Shown one piece after another: positions 16,785 to 25,951 of a DNA stretch of 64,000 nucleotides (within the stretch, counting starts at the first letter, position 1; the number at the start of each line of letters is the position of its first letter). The notes under the pieces were generated by a model. The model had not been told where the DNA came from. It ran no database searches and saw only the letters and a list, made by a program, of their open reading frames with translations. The DNA comes from Hyphomicrobiales bacterium. Lineage in GTDB: Bacteria > Pseudomonadota > Alphaproteobacteria > Rhizobiales > Rhizobiaceae. Position numbers and translations under genes: made by a program. The stretch is from the NCBI GenBank assembly GCA_900472295.1, contig UCIA01000007.1, positions 219,640 through 283,639 on the forward strand, given 5' to 3'.

Positions 16785-17304
16785 CCTCATCATCCAGGCC
16801 GCCAGCGCCGCGACCAATCCTTGCGAGCCGGAGATCCTGCGCGCCGCCGACCGCTATGGCGTGCCTGCCGGCATCCTCTATGCCGTCGGCTTGACCGAGA
16901 CCGGCAAGAAGGGAAGTCTTCAGCCTAATGCATTGAATATAGAGGGAAAAGCGGTTTTTCCAAGGAGTCGGAGTGAGGCCCTGGCTACCTTCGAAGCAGC
17001 TCGGCGCGAGGGCAAGACGCTCATCGATCTAGGCTGCATGCAGATCAACCATCACTATCACGCCTCACATTTTCGCAGCGTCGACGACATGCTCGACCCG
17101 CGCCAGAATGTCGACTACGCCGCACGCTTCCTGGCCAGCCTGCATGCCCGTCACGTCAGCTGGTCGATGGCTGTCGCCCGCTACCATGCCGGGCCCGACA
17201 ATGATCCCGCGCAGAAGTTCTATGTCTGCCGCGTCATCGCCAATATGGTCGCCACCGGCTTCGGCAAATGGACAGCAAACGCCCGCAGCTTCTGCAACCC
17301 ATAG
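16711..17304 (+). CDS. Lytic transglycosylase of the flagellar cluster
   Basis: This 197-aa exported protein has a signal peptide (about 1-33, ending AASAAT) and an SLT lysozyme-like domain. The catalytic glutamate is probably that in VGLTETGKKGS, and LGCMQINHHYH and VARYHAGPDND match the family motifs. It probably opens peptidoglycan for rod growth, since the FlgJ-like protein of this cluster has no muramidase domain. I chose the ATG at 16711 (AGAAA-type site upstream) because it gives a complete signal peptide; it overlaps fliK in another frame. A second ATG lies at 16717. Confidence 0.88.
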   Translation: MTMHRNSAAPVRLLASALATICLSSLIIQAASAATNPCEPEILRAADRYGVPAGILYAVGLTETGKKGSLQPNALNIEGKAVFPRSRSEALATFEAARREGKTLIDLGCMQINHHYHASHFRSVDDMLDPRQNVDYAARFLASLHARHVSWSMAVARYHAGPDNDPAQKFYVCRVIANMVATGFGKWTANARSFCNP

Positions 17305-17402
17305 GCGCATCCGTCTTTCCTGGATGTGCGCAAGCCGCGTGCCCGCCGATGCCCCGGCGCGTCACCTCTATCGCCAGCCAACGATACAACCTCGTGACTG
17401 CC

Positions 17403-17425
17403 GTTATTTCGAAACTCGAAATAAC
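17403..17425 (+). promoter_or_regulatory. Perfect 10-3-10 inverted repeat upstream of rem
   Basis: The arms GTTATTTCGA (17403-17412) and TCGAAATAAC (17416-17425) are exact complements around AAC. It lies 100 bases before the rem start and has no following T-run. It has the size and symmetry of an operator for a dimeric regulator; VisNR, the LuxR-type activators of rem in Sinorhizobium, are the first candidates. Confidence 0.6.
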
Positions 17426-17525
17426 TCCCAAGAAAATAGCTACAAGAAATGATGGTTGTTCAGGATTCCCGGCACCGGTTACGCCTCTTCCCACGGGGCA
17501 GATGATCTGATTCGGAGGCGGGCCG

Positions 17526-18194
17526 ATGATTGTAATCGTTGACGAGCGTGAGCTCGTAACTGAGGGATACAATTCACTTTTCGATCGTGAGGGCGTTGCC
17601 TGTGCAGGCTTTGCTCCCGGAGAATTCGGCGAGTGGGTGACATCGGCCGCCGACACCGATTTGAAGTCGGTCCGCGCCTTCCTCATCGGCGACTGCCGCG
17701 AAGGCGCCATCTCGCCACGCCAGATCCGCGACCGCACCGGCGCTCCGGTCATTGCGCTCAGCGAACAGCACTCGCTCGAGAACACGCTGCGGCTGTTCGA
17801 GAGCGGCGTCGACGACGTCATTCGCAAGCCGGTCCACATCCGCGAGATCCTTGCCCGCATCACCGCCATTCGCCGCCGCGCCCACGAAGACGTCAGCTAT
17901 ACCGAGATCGGCGCCATGCGCATCTTCATGGACGGTCGCGATCCCGAGATCGACGGCCAGCCGCTACCCTTGCCGCGCCGCGAGCGCCGCATTCTCGAAT
18001 ATCTGGCGAGCAACCGTGGACGCCGCGTCACCAAGACCCAGGTCTTCAATGCCATCTACGGCATCTTCGACGAAGAGGTCGAGGAGAACGTGGTCGAGAG
18101 CCACATCTCCAAATTGCGCAAGAAGCTGCGCGAGAAGCTCGGCCATGACCCGATCGATTCCAAGCGCTTCCTCGGCTACCGGCTGGTCTACTGA
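17526..18194 (+). CDS. rem: Flagellar transcription activator Rem (OmpR family)
   Basis: This 222-aa protein has a receiver-like domain (1-115) and an OmpR-type winged-helix DNA-binding domain (about 125-222: [38 protein letters not shown]). It starts [20 protein letters not shown], as in Rem of Sinorhizobium, which activates class III flagellar and chemotaxis genes in exponential growth. The receiver retains acidic residues D6 and E7, an aspartate at 56 and a lysine in RKP near 100, so phosphorylation cannot be excluded. No cognate kinase is adjacent. GGAGGC precedes the start. Confidence 0.92.
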   Translation: MIVIVDERELVTEGYNSLFDREGVACAGFAPGEFGEWVTSAADTDLKSVRAFLIGDCREGAISPRQIRDRTGAPVIALSEQHSLENTLRLFESGVDDVIRKPVHIREILARITAIRRRAHEDVSYTEIGAMRIFMDGRDPEIDGQPLPLPRRERRILEYLASNRGRRVTKTQVFNAIYGIFDEEVEENVVESHISKLRKKLREKLGHDPIDSKRFLGYRLVY

Positions 18195-18288
18195 TGCCGG
18201 TCTGCGCCAGCCTCGCGCAAGACAGAAATCATACCCTCGTGGCCACAGCCATGGGCCCAACGATCATGGGCATTGAGGAGACGTTTCG

Positions 18289-19542
18289 ATGAGCCTTTAC
18301 GGAATGATGCGGACCGGTGTTTCCGGCATGAACGCTCAGGCCAACCGCCTGTCGACGACAGCCGACAACATCGCCAATTCCGACACCACCGGCTACAAGC
18401 GATCCTCGGCCGAGTTTTCCACGCTGATCATGCCGCAAGTCGGCGGCGCCTATAATTCCGGCGGCGTCAACACCACCATCCGCTCGGCGATCAGCGCCCA
18501 GGGCGTGCTGCAATACACGACCTCGGTCTCCGACCTTGCAGTCAACGGCAACGGTTTCTTCGTCGTCCAGGATCCCAGCGGCACGCCTTTTCTCACCCGC
18601 GCCGGCGCGTTCGTTCCCGATGCCCAGGGCAGGCTGGTCAATGCGGCCGGCTACCAGCTGATGGCCTACAGCTACGCCAATGGCACGCCGGCGGCGACCG
18701 CCAACGGCTTTGAGGGCCTGGTGCCGGTCCAGATCTCCGACCAGGAAATGACGGCAACGCCGAGCACCACGGGCAACTTCAACGCCAATCTGCCGGCCGG
18801 CGCCACGCCGCCCGCCGGTCCGCTGCCGTCGACCAACAGCGCGACCGCGGAATACACATCGAAATCCTCGATGGTCACCTACGACAATCTCGGCAACAAG
18901 AAGCTGCTGGATGTCTATTTCACCAACACCGGCACCGGCACCTGGTCGGTCTCCGTGTTCGATCAGTCCAAGGCGACGCCCGGCACTTCCTTCCCTTATA
19001 CGGGTGGCGCGCTGGCCACGACCAACCTGACTTTCGATACCACCACCGGCAAGCTCACCGGCGCCGTCGACTCTATTACGATCCCCGTGCCCGGCGGTGC
19101 GTCACTCGATCTCGATCTGTCCAAGCTGACCCAGCTCGGCACCGGCTTCACCGTCTCCGAGGCCAAGGTCAACGGCAACGCTCCCAGCACCATCGAAAAG
19201 ATCCAGATCGGCGAGGACGGCGTCATCTACGCCCAGTACCAGGATGGCTCGACCAAGCCGCTGTTCAAGATCCCGCTGGCCGACGTTCAGAGCGCCGACA
19301 ACCTCACCGCACTGCCCGGCAATGTCTATGCGCAATCCACCGATTCCGGCACCGTGCGCATCGGCTTTGCCAATGAAGGCAAGCTCGGCAGCATCGTCTC
19401 CGGCGCGTTGGAAAACTCCAACGTCGATATCGCCGAGGAATTGACCAACATGATCGCGGCGCAGCGCAGCTACACCGCGAATTCGAAAGTATTCCAGACC
19501 GGTTCCGACCTCATGGACGTCCTTGTCAACCTGAAGAGATAA
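18289..19542 (+). CDS. flgE: Flagellar hook protein FlgE
   Basis: This 417-aa protein polymerises into the hook. The N-terminus has MMRTGVSGMNAQANRLSTTA and IANSDTTGYKRSSAEF, and the C-terminus has SNVDIAEELTNMIAAQRSYT and TGSDLMDVLVNLKR. The length is normal. GAGGAG lies 9 bases before the ATG. It follows rem after 94 bases and begins the flgE-flgK-flgL-flaF-flbT-flgD run. Confidence 0.96.
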   Translation: MSLYGMMRTGVSGMNAQANRLSTTADNIANSDTTGYKRSSAEFSTLIMPQVGGAYNSGGVNTTIRSAISAQGVLQYTTSVSDLAVNGNGFFVVQDPSGTPFLTRAGAFVPDAQGRLVNAAGYQLMAYSYANGTPAATANGFEGLVPVQISDQEMTATPSTTGNFNANLPAGATPPAGPLPSTNSATAEYTSKSSMVTYDNLGNKKLLDVYFTNTGTGTWSVSVFDQSKATPGTSFPYTGGALATTNLTFDTTTGKLTGAVDSITIPVPGGASLDLDLSKLTQLGTGFTVSEAKVNGNAPSTIEKIQIGEDGVIYAQYQDGSTKPLFKIPLADVQSADNLTALPGNVYAQSTDSGTVRIGFANEGKLGSIVSGALENSNVDIAEELTNMIAAQRSYTANSKVFQTGSDLMDVLVNLKR

Positions 19543-19598
19543 ACGACGGGTGCTAGGGGGATGAACCCAAAACAGAGCGGCGCAGTGCGCGGATTTCA

Positions 19599-19642
19599 AA
19601 TTCAAGGCCACACCGGCAGACCGGCTCGTGTGGTTTTGAATT
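19599..19642 (+). other. 15-bp hairpin between flgE and flgK
   Basis: AATTCAAGGCCACAC (19599-19613) pairs with 19628-19642, with two G-U pairs in RNA, around a 14-base loop that can pair further (CGG/CCG). The sequence after it is GGAGGTTG, not a T-run. It could be a processing or stability element separating hook from junction-protein translation. The 176-base flgE-flgK gap holds no gene that I can support. Confidence 0.5.
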
Positions 19643-19718
19643 GGAGGTTGCCGAACGCTGACGCCGCCGACAGGGCAGAAACGTCATCCCCTCCCCACTG
19701 GCCTCGTGAAAGACCCGC

Positions 19719-21173
19719 ATGTCGCTGACTTCCGCATTGACCATAGCCCAGCAGTCGCTTCAGACCACGTCGAAGCAGACCAGCGTCCTTTCCCGTAACA
19801 TCGCCGACGCCAGCAACGCCGACTATGCCCGTCGCACGGCGGTCGTCGTCAGCACAGCGCCCGGCGCCCGCTCGGTCGAGATCCAGCGCGCCACCAACGC
19901 GCTGCTGTTTCGCCAGAACCTCGGCGCGCAGTCAGCGTGGAGCGGCCAGAGCACGCTTTACAGCGGCATTGACCGGCTCGCCGTTGCCGTCAACGGCGTC
20001 GACAATGCCTCCTCCGCCTCGACCGCGATCGGCAAGCTGCAGAACGCGCTGCAGCTTTATGCTGCCACGCCATCAAACCAGAATCTCGGCTCCAGCGTCA
20101 TCGACGCGGCCCAGCAGGTGGTGCGCGCGCTGAACGACGGCACCAACGCAATCCAGGATTTCCGCACTCAGGCCGATGGCGAGATCGCCACCGCTGTCGA
20201 CGATCTAAACTCGCTGCTCAGCCAGTTCCAGAACGCCAACAAGGCCGTCATCTCCGCAACCCGATCGGGCACGGACGCATCCGACGCGCTCGACCAGCGC
20301 GACGCATTGCTGAAGAAGATCGCGGACTATGTGCCGGTGTCGACCTTCACGCGCGGCGACAACGACATGGTCATCACCACCAAGGACGGCACGACGCTGT
20401 TCGAGACCATTCCGCGCTCGGTCGCCTTCACGCCGTCGCCGGGCTATACGGCCGGCACGCCCGGCAACACCATCTATATCGACAATGTTCCGGTCGGCGC
20501 CGGAAGCGGCGGCAACGCCAGCGCCGACGGCAAGCTCGCCGGACTGCTCACCTTGCGCGACGGCGTCGCCGCGACCATGCAGAGCCAGCTCGACGAAGTT
20601 GCGCGCGGCCTCATCACCGCCTTTGCCGAGACAGCACCTTCGCAGCCCGACCAAACCGGCCTGTTCACCTGGTCCGGGGCGCCGGCCATTCCTGCGGCCG
20701 GCACGCTGATCGACGGCCTTGCCGGCTCGATCAAGGTCAACGCCGCGATGGACCCAAGCGTCGGCGGCAATCCGGTGCTGCTGCGCGACGGCGGCGTCAA
20801 TGGCGCTGCCTATGTCGCCAACACCGCCGGCAACGCTTCCTATTCGCAGCTGCTGATCGGCTATGGCGACAAGCTCGACAAGCCGATGCCTTTCGACGCT
20901 GCTGCCGGCATCACGGTCACCTCCAGCGTCTCCGACTACGCCGCCAATGCCATTGGCTGGTTCGAGGGCCAGCGCCAGCAGGCCTCGAGCAACGCCGACG
21001 CCAAGGAGGCATTGGCCGCGCGCACCGCCGAGGCGCTGTCCAACGACACCGGCGTCAATGTCGATCAGGAAATGTCGCTGCTGCTCGACCTCGAACACAC
21101 CTACCAGGCGTCGGCGCGCATGATGAAAACCGTCGACGACATGCTGTCGGCCCTGCTCGATGCCGTGGGATAA
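19719..21173 (+). CDS. flgK: Hook-filament junction protein 1, FlgK
   Basis: This 484-aa protein is FlgK (HAP1). It has the N-terminal signature LSRNIADASNADYARRTA (about 26-43) and a C-terminal DLEHTYQASARMMKTVDDML, shared with hook-family proteins. It is somewhat shorter than enterobacterial FlgK (547 aa) owing to a smaller central region. It is followed after 3 bases by flgL. Confidence 0.94.
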   Translation: MSLTSALTIAQQSLQTTSKQTSVLSRNIADASNADYARRTAVVVSTAPGARSVEIQRATNALLFRQNLGAQSAWSGQSTLYSGIDRLAVAVNGVDNASSASTAIGKLQNALQLYAATPSNQNLGSSVIDAAQQVVRALNDGTNAIQDFRTQADGEIATAVDDLNSLLSQFQNANKAVISATRSGTDASDALDQRDALLKKIADYVPVSTFTRGDNDMVITTKDGTTLFETIPRSVAFTPSPGYTAGTPGNTIYIDNVPVGAGSGGNASADGKLAGLLTLRDGVAATMQSQLDEVARGLITAFAETAPSQPDQTGLFTWSGAPAIPAAGTLIDGLAGSIKVNAAMDPSVGGNPVLLRDGGVNGAAYVANTAGNASYSQLLIGYGDKLDKPMPFDAAAGITVTSSVSDYAANAIGWFEGQRQQASSNADAKEALAARTAEALSNDTGVNVDQEMSLLLDLEHTYQASARMMKTVDDMLSALLDAVG

Positions 21174-21176
21174 GCC

Positions 21177-22220
21177 ATGAAAGCCACATCCGTCTCCTCA
21201 GCCGCTCTTTCCAACGCCGCGCGCTATCAGCAGATGCGCATGCAGGCCGAACTGGTCAAAGCCACCAAGGAATCGACGACCGGCACGGTTGCCGATGTCG
21301 GTCTGGCGCTCGGCGCGCGCACCTCGCAGGCGGTGACCTTCTCGCGCGATCTCGATCGGCTGAACGTCATCATCGATTCCAATTCGCTGGTCACCGCCCG
21401 GCTGTCCTCGACGCAGGACGCGCTTGGCCAGCTCTCCGACACCGCGCAGAACCTGCTGACCGCGCTGACCGCCGCCGGCAATTCCTCGAGCACCATCACG
21501 CAGCAAGCCGGCAAGGCTGCCATGCAGCAGATGACCTCGATCCTCAACGCCAGCGTCAACGGCGAATATCTGTTTGCCGGCACCAACACCGACGTCAAGC
21601 CGATCGACGACTTCACCGCCGCCGGCTCGCCTGCCAAGGCGGCGTTCGACGCTTCCTTCACCTCCTATTTCGGCTTTACCCAGAACGATCCGCTCGCCGC
21701 CAACATCACCGCCGCCCAGATGGACGGCTTCATCACCAGCAATGTCGTGCCGCAGTTCATGGGCGCGGGCTGGCAGGCCAACTGGTCGAATGCCACTGAC
21801 CAGCAGATCGTCAGCCGCATCTCGCTCGGCGAAACCACCCAGACCTCGGCCAGCGCCAATGACGACAGCATCCGCAAGCTCGCCATGGCTTCGGCCATGG
21901 TCACCGGCCTGCTTTCCGGCAACCTCAGCCAGGCGGCGAAGACCACCGTTGTCGGCCGCGCCCAGGCTATGGTCGGCGAGGCGCTCGGCGGGCTTGGTCA
22001 GCTGCAAGCCGAGACCGGCCTTGCCCAAAAGCGTGTGTCCGACGCCAGCGACCGTATGAAGACGCAGGTCGATTTGTTCGAACGCCACATTCTCGACCTG
22101 GAAGGCGTCGATCCGGCCGAAGCTGCCACCCGCGTCGCGGATCTGACGCAGCATATCGAGACGTCCTTCGCGCTGACCGCCCGCCTGCAGCAGATGAGCC
22201 TGCTGAACTACCTGACCTGA
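21177..22220 (+). CDS. flgL: Hook-filament junction protein 3, FlgL
   Basis: This 347-aa flagellin-like protein is FlgL (HAP3), the layer between FlgK and the filament. It has the flagellin-type N-terminal helix (AALSNAARYQQMRMQAELVK) and C-terminal helix (GLAQKRVSDASDRMKTQVDL), and the internal motif NGEYLFAGTNTDVKPIDDF that is common in FlgL. It is transcribed with flgK and precedes flaF by 30 bases. Confidence 0.94.
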   Translation: MKATSVSSAALSNAARYQQMRMQAELVKATKESTTGTVADVGLALGARTSQAVTFSRDLDRLNVIIDSNSLVTARLSSTQDALGQLSDTAQNLLTALTAAGNSSSTITQQAGKAAMQQMTSILNASVNGEYLFAGTNTDVKPIDDFTAAGSPAKAAFDASFTSYFGFTQNDPLAANITAAQMDGFITSNVVPQFMGAGWQANWSNATDQQIVSRISLGETTQTSASANDDSIRKLAMASAMVTGLLSGNLSQAAKTTVVGRAQAMVGEALGGLGQLQAETGLAQKRVSDASDRMKTQVDLFERHILDLEGVDPAEAATRVADLTQHIETSFALTARLQQMSLLNYLT

Positions 22221-22250
22221 ACACTCTCAACCGCACGGTAGAGCCAAACG

Positions 22251-22598
22251 ATGTACCAACTCTCCTACGCCGACATTCAGACCGACTCCGTTGCCGACGC
22301 GAAGGATCGCGAGCGGCAGCTGTTGACCCGCTCGATAGAAATGCTCGCGGCGGCGGCGGCTGTCGGCCACACTTCGATGGAGGCGGTCGAGGCGCTGCAC
22401 TTCACCAACCGGGTCTGGACGACGTTTGTCGAGGATCTCGGTTCCAGCGACAATGTCCTGCCCAAGGAGCTGCGTGCCAATCTCATCTCCATCGGCATGT
22501 GGCTGCTGCGCGAGACCGAGGACATCCGCCAAGGCCGCACCGACAATTTCGAAGGGCTGATCGAAGTGTCCCAGATCATCCGGGACGGCATTCAATGA
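22251..22598 (+). CDS. flaF: Flagellin assembly regulator FlaF
   Basis: This 115-aa helical protein starts MYQLSYADIQTDSVADAKDRE and matches FlaF, which in alphaproteobacteria is required for flagellin synthesis or secretion and acts with FlbT. It contains NRVWTTFVEDLGSSDNVLPKE, typical of the family. Its TGA overlaps flbT by four bases, the usual flaF-flbT pairing. Confidence 0.92.
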   Translation: MYQLSYADIQTDSVADAKDRERQLLTRSIEMLAAAAAVGHTSMEAVEALHFTNRVWTTFVEDLGSSDNVLPKELRANLISIGMWLLRETEDIRQGRTDNFEGLIEVSQIIRDGIQ

Positions 22599-23038
22599 CC
22601 AACACGCTGAAGATATCGCTGAAGCCGAACGAGAAGATCTACATCAACGGCGCCGTCATCCGCGTCGACCGCAAGGTCACCGTCGAATTGATGAACGACG
22701 TGCAGTTCCTGCTCGAGAACCACGTTATCCAGGCTGACGACGCCTCGACGCCGCTGAAGCAGCTCTATTTCATCCTGCAGGTGATGCTGATGAACCCGGC
22801 CGGCGCCGCCGAGGCGCGCGCCATGTTCCGCCGCTCGCTGCCTTTGCTTTTGGCAAGCTTCGAGGACGAGCAGATCAGCGGCGCGCTGAAGCAGATCGAC
22901 CGCATGGTCGGCGAAGACCATATTTACGAAGCGCTGAAGGCAATCCGCGCGCTTTATCCGCTCGAGCGACGCGCGCTTGGCGGCAATGACGATGTTCAGG
23001 GTGCAAAGCGCCCGCAGGCCATGGGAGCACGATTCTGA
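22595..23038 (+). CDS. flbT: Flagellin mRNA regulator FlbT
   Basis: This 147-aa protein begins MTNTLKISLKPNEKIYINGA, as in FlbT. In Caulobacter, FlbT binds the 5' leader of flagellin mRNA and controls its stability and translation. Family motifs include VELMNDVQFLLENHVI and LKQLYFILQVMLMNP. The start at 22595 is set by the overlap with flaF and by homology. Its TGA shares one base with the flgD ATG. The hairpins at 8077-8097 and 9258-9276 are possible targets. Confidence 0.93.
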   Translation: MTNTLKISLKPNEKIYINGAVIRVDRKVTVELMNDVQFLLENHVIQADDASTPLKQLYFILQVMLMNPAGAAEARAMFRRSLPLLLASFEDEQISGALKQIDRMVGEDHIYEALKAIRALYPLERRALGGNDDVQGAKRPQAMGARF

Positions 23039-23445
23039 TGAATGTGGACATGACGACGCAGATTCCAACTGGCGCCAACCAGGCCACGGAGCAGAAATCG
23101 AAGACAGCGGTCGACTACCAGTCGTTCCTGAAACTGCTGATCGCCGAGATGAAGAACCAGGATCCGACGAAGCCGATGGATTCGACGCAGTATGTCGCCC
23201 AGCTCGCCACCTTCTCGCAGGTCGAGCAATCGGTGCAGACCAACACCAAGCTCGACCAGATCATGCAGTCCTCGGCACTGTCCCAGGCGGACGCGCTGAT
23301 CGGCCGCTCGATCACCTCGGCCGACGGCAAGACGACGGGTGTCGTGGCCTCCGTCAAGCTTGCCAGCAACGGCCTGATCGCAGTGCTGCAGAACGGCACC
23401 GAAGTGCCGGTCGGCGCCGGCGTTTCGATAAAGCCGGCCGCTTAG
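23038..23445 (+). CDS. flgD: Hook-capping scaffold protein FlgD
   Basis: This 135-aa protein is the short alphaproteobacterial form of FlgD, the cap under which hook subunits assemble. The conserved core is DYQSFLKLLIAEMKNQDPTK and STQYVAQLATFSQVEQSVQT (about 23-65). The C-terminal Tudor/Ig domains of enterobacterial FlgD are largely missing; only a short beta-rich tail remains. Confidence 0.93.
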   Translation: MNVDMTTQIPTGANQATEQKSKTAVDYQSFLKLLIAEMKNQDPTKPMDSTQYVAQLATFSQVEQSVQTNTKLDQIMQSSALSQADALIGRSITSADGKTTGVVASVKLASNGLIAVLQNGTEVPVGAGVSIKPAA

Positions 23446-23470
23446 GCCGGTTCCGTAGAGGCGCGCTCCT

Positions 23471-23737
23471 ATGAACGAGGCCGATGCACTCGACATCGTC
23501 CAGTACGCGGTGTGGACGGTGCTTGTCGCTTCGGCGCCGGTGGTGCTGGTCGCCATGGCGGTCGGCATCGGCATCGCGCTGATCCAGGCCCTGACCCAGA
23601 TCCAGGAAATCACCCTCACCTTCGTGCCTAAGATCGTCGCCATAATGCTGGTCGTGGCGCTGACCGGTCCGTTCATCGGCAGTCAGATCTCGGCCTTCAC
23701 CAACGTCATCTTCGAGCGCATCCAGAACGGATTCTAG
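23471..23737 (+). CDS. fliQ: Flagellar export gate protein FliQ
   Basis: This 88-aa protein has two membrane spans (about 17-40 and 55-75) with the family sequence MAVGIGIALIQALTQIQEI and LTFVPKIVAIMLVVAL. FliQ is part of the FliPQR export gate. It is the last flagellar gene before a 12.6-kb block of unrelated genes; flhA and fliR resume at 36513. Confidence 0.95.
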   Translation: MNEADALDIVQYAVWTVLVASAPVVLVAMAVGIGIALIQALTQIQEITLTFVPKIVAIMLVVALTGPFIGSQISAFTNVIFERIQNGF

Positions 23738-23739
23738 AA

Positions 23740-23782
23740 GCAATTCCAGGAAAAGTGCGTAGCGCTTTCCCTGAGGAATTGC
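23740..23782. repeat. Intergenic palindromic repeat, family A copy 1
   Basis: The 43-base element is bounded by GCAATTCC and GGAATTGC and contains AGGAAAAGTGCGTAGCGC. It starts 3 bases after the fliQ stop. Close copies lie at 27997-28041 and 59618-59661. The arms could form an RNA hairpin at the end of the fliQ transcript. Confidence 0.8.
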
Positions 23783-23863
23783 GGAACAACGAGACACGCT
23801 TGCAGCCTGCTTGGTTCCGGCTAGATTGCGAACCATGACCCAGGCAACACCGACCGGCAGGCC

Positions 23864-25732
23864 ATGTGCGGAATAGCCGGCGTCTGGCGCAAGCGAAACC
23901 CGATCGACGCCAACGACCTGTCGGATGTCGCCGGCATGATGCAGGCGCTGGTGCATCGCGGCCCCGACGATCACGACAGCTGGCACAACAAGCGGCTGGC
24001 CCTCGGACACCGCCGGCTGAGCATCATCGACCCCTCGCCCGCCGCCCGCGAACCGATGCTGACCGCATCCGGCGAGGGTGTCCTCGTCTATAATGGCGAG
24101 GTATACAATTACCGCGCGTTGCGCGAAACGCTGCAAGCGCAAGGCGTCGCCTTTCGCACCGTCTGCGATGCCGAAGTGGTGCTCGAAGCCCTGCACCATT
24201 GGGGTCCTGAGAAGGCGGTGCCGCTGTTCGACGGCATGTTTTCCTTCGCCTATTTCGACGCCCGCAACAATGCGCTGTGGCTCGCCCGCGATCGTCTCGG
24301 CATCAAGCCGATGTCGGTGGCCGATACGCCGGAGCGGATCGTGTTTGCCTCGGAAGACAAGGCGATCCTTGTCTGCAACGGTTTTCCACGCGACATCGAC
24401 AGGCGCGAGATGACCTTGCGACTGGCCTGGCAAAGCCGTGATTCCAGCTACAGCCTGTTCGACCGCATCGAGCGGCTGCCGCCCGCCGGCCTGTGGAAGA
24501 TCACCGATGACGGCATCGAGAAGCGCCGCTTCTGGCATGTGCTGGACGTGCTGGACACCGCACGCATCACCGGCGACGTATCCTCGGACGCACAGCATAT
24601 GGCGACGCTGGAGGCGCTGCTCGTGGACAGCGTCGGGCTTCACTGCATCGCCGATGCCGGCGTTGCCACGGCTTGCAGCAGCGGCGTCGATTCCGGCTTG
24701 ATCACCGCGCTGGCTAAGCGGTTCAGGCCGGAGCTCCACGGCTATGTCGTCGACCCCCAGCTCGGCCACAGCGAGGTCGAGGACGCCGAACGCACCGGCC
24801 GCCATGTCGGCGTGCCCTTGCGCCGGGTGCCGGTCGACAGGAACCGGTTCTTCGAACTTTGGCCGAAGGTCATCTGGCATCTGGAGAGCGATGGCTGGCA
24901 CGCCAGCCATGTCGCGCTGCTGGCGCTTGCCGAACAATGCCGGGCCGACGGCATTAAGGTGCTGCTGACCGGTGAAGGCGCCGATGAATTGTTTGGCGGC
25001 TATGCCTTGCAGGCCTCGAGCATGAAGATGTGGCGCGACTGGTCTTGGCCCCGGCGGCTGTTGCATTCGAAGCGCTCGCTCGACCGGAGATTCGAACATC
25101 AGCGCCGTGCCCCCTACAGGCTCTCGGCCGGAGCCGGGTCGACGAAGGACCGCAGCATGGTCCTCCGCGCTTTGTCGCCGGAGCTGAACTTCCTGCAGAC
25201 CGAGATCTTCGATCGCCTCGACCCGGTGACCCCGCCTGGCGATCGCGCGTTCCTCGGAAGCTGCCTCTATGATCTCTATTCGCATCTGCAGGACCTGCTG
25301 CACCGGCACGACCGGCTGAGCATGGCGGCGTCCGTGGAGCTCCGGGTGCCGTTTCTGGAAAACCGGCTGATCGACTTTGCGATCCATCTCCCGAGGCGGC
25401 AGAAATACCGCGACAAGACTGGAAAGTGGCTTTTGCGGCAGGTCGCGCAAAAGCATATCCCGCGCCAGAATGTCCAGGCGCGCAAGATCGGTTTCGCTAT
25501 GTCGTCGCAATTCTCGGCCGGCACGGAGACCTTGCTGCGCGGCGGGCTGCTGCGCGACGCGCTGAAATGGCCCGCCGCGAATGTGGAGGACATGATCCAG
25601 TTCGCGCGGCGCGAGGAACCGTCCAGGCTGCGGCTTGTCGGTATGGAGCTCTTCCTGCGCCTTCACGCTGGCGGCGAGACCATGGGCACGCTCACCGAAG
25701 CGTTGTATGCCGCCGCCCAGGACAGAAGCTGA
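23864..25732 (+). CDS. Asparagine synthetase-like glutamine amidotransferase (AsnB family)
   Basis: This 622-aa protein has an N-terminal Ntn glutaminase domain (MCGIAGVW with the nucleophile Cys2; RGPDDHD at 32-38; YNGEVYN at 76-82) and a C-terminal synthetase domain with GEGADELFGGY. AsnB-type enzymes amidate an adenylated carboxylate with ammonia from glutamine. The pyrophosphate loop, normally SGGxDS, reads SSGVDS at 272-277, so the first glycine is serine. That could reduce or change activity. It is monocistronic between fliQ and an MFS gene. Whether it makes asparagine or modifies another substrate cannot be told from the sequence. Confidence 0.85.
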   Translation: MCGIAGVWRKRNPIDANDLSDVAGMMQALVHRGPDDHDSWHNKRLALGHRRLSIIDPSPAAREPMLTASGEGVLVYNGEVYNYRALRETLQAQGVAFRTVCDAEVVLEALHHWGPEKAVPLFDGMFSFAYFDARNNALWLARDRLGIKPMSVADTPERIVFASEDKAILVCNGFPRDIDRREMTLRLAWQSRDSSYSLFDRIERLPPAGLWKITDDGIEKRRFWHVLDVLDTARITGDVSSDAQHMATLEALLVDSVGLHCIADAGVATACSSGVDSGLITALAKRFRPELHGYVVDPQLGHSEVEDAERTGRHVGVPLRRVPVDRNRFFELWPKVIWHLESDGWHASHVALLALAEQCRADGIKVLLTGEGADELFGGYALQASSMKMWRDWSWPRRLLHSKRSLDRRFEHQRRAPYRLSAGAGSTKDRSMVLRALSPELNFLQTEIFDRLDPVTPPGDRAFLGSCLYDLYSHLQDLLHRHDRLSMAASVELRVPFLENRLIDFAIHLPRRQKYRDKTGKWLLRQVAQKHIPRQNVQARKIGFAMSSQFSAGTETLLRGGLLRDALKWPAANVEDMIQFARREEPSRLRLVGMELFLRLHAGGETMGTLTEALYAAAQDRS

Positions 25733-25951
25733 CCTCCACCGCAAGGCAGCTCGCGCGTGGACCAACGAGAACCTTGCTCTGGGTAGCGGACCCTTGCCGG
25801 CTGACGTATTTTCGCCTTGCTATCCTGTTGTTGGACCATGATGTTTTTCGAAGGCGCGTTCGCCCTTTTGGATGTCGTGCTCTATTTCAAGCGGATGCCC
25901 TGATTGTCGTCTCGGCGGACGAAACCAGCGCATGAAAATGGGACAGGTCTG

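Noticed and set aside
23354..25765. 803-aa minus-strand open frame opposite the AsnB-like gene
   Set aside because: It is fully antisense to a clear glutamine amidotransferase, spans fliQ as well, and shows no domain.
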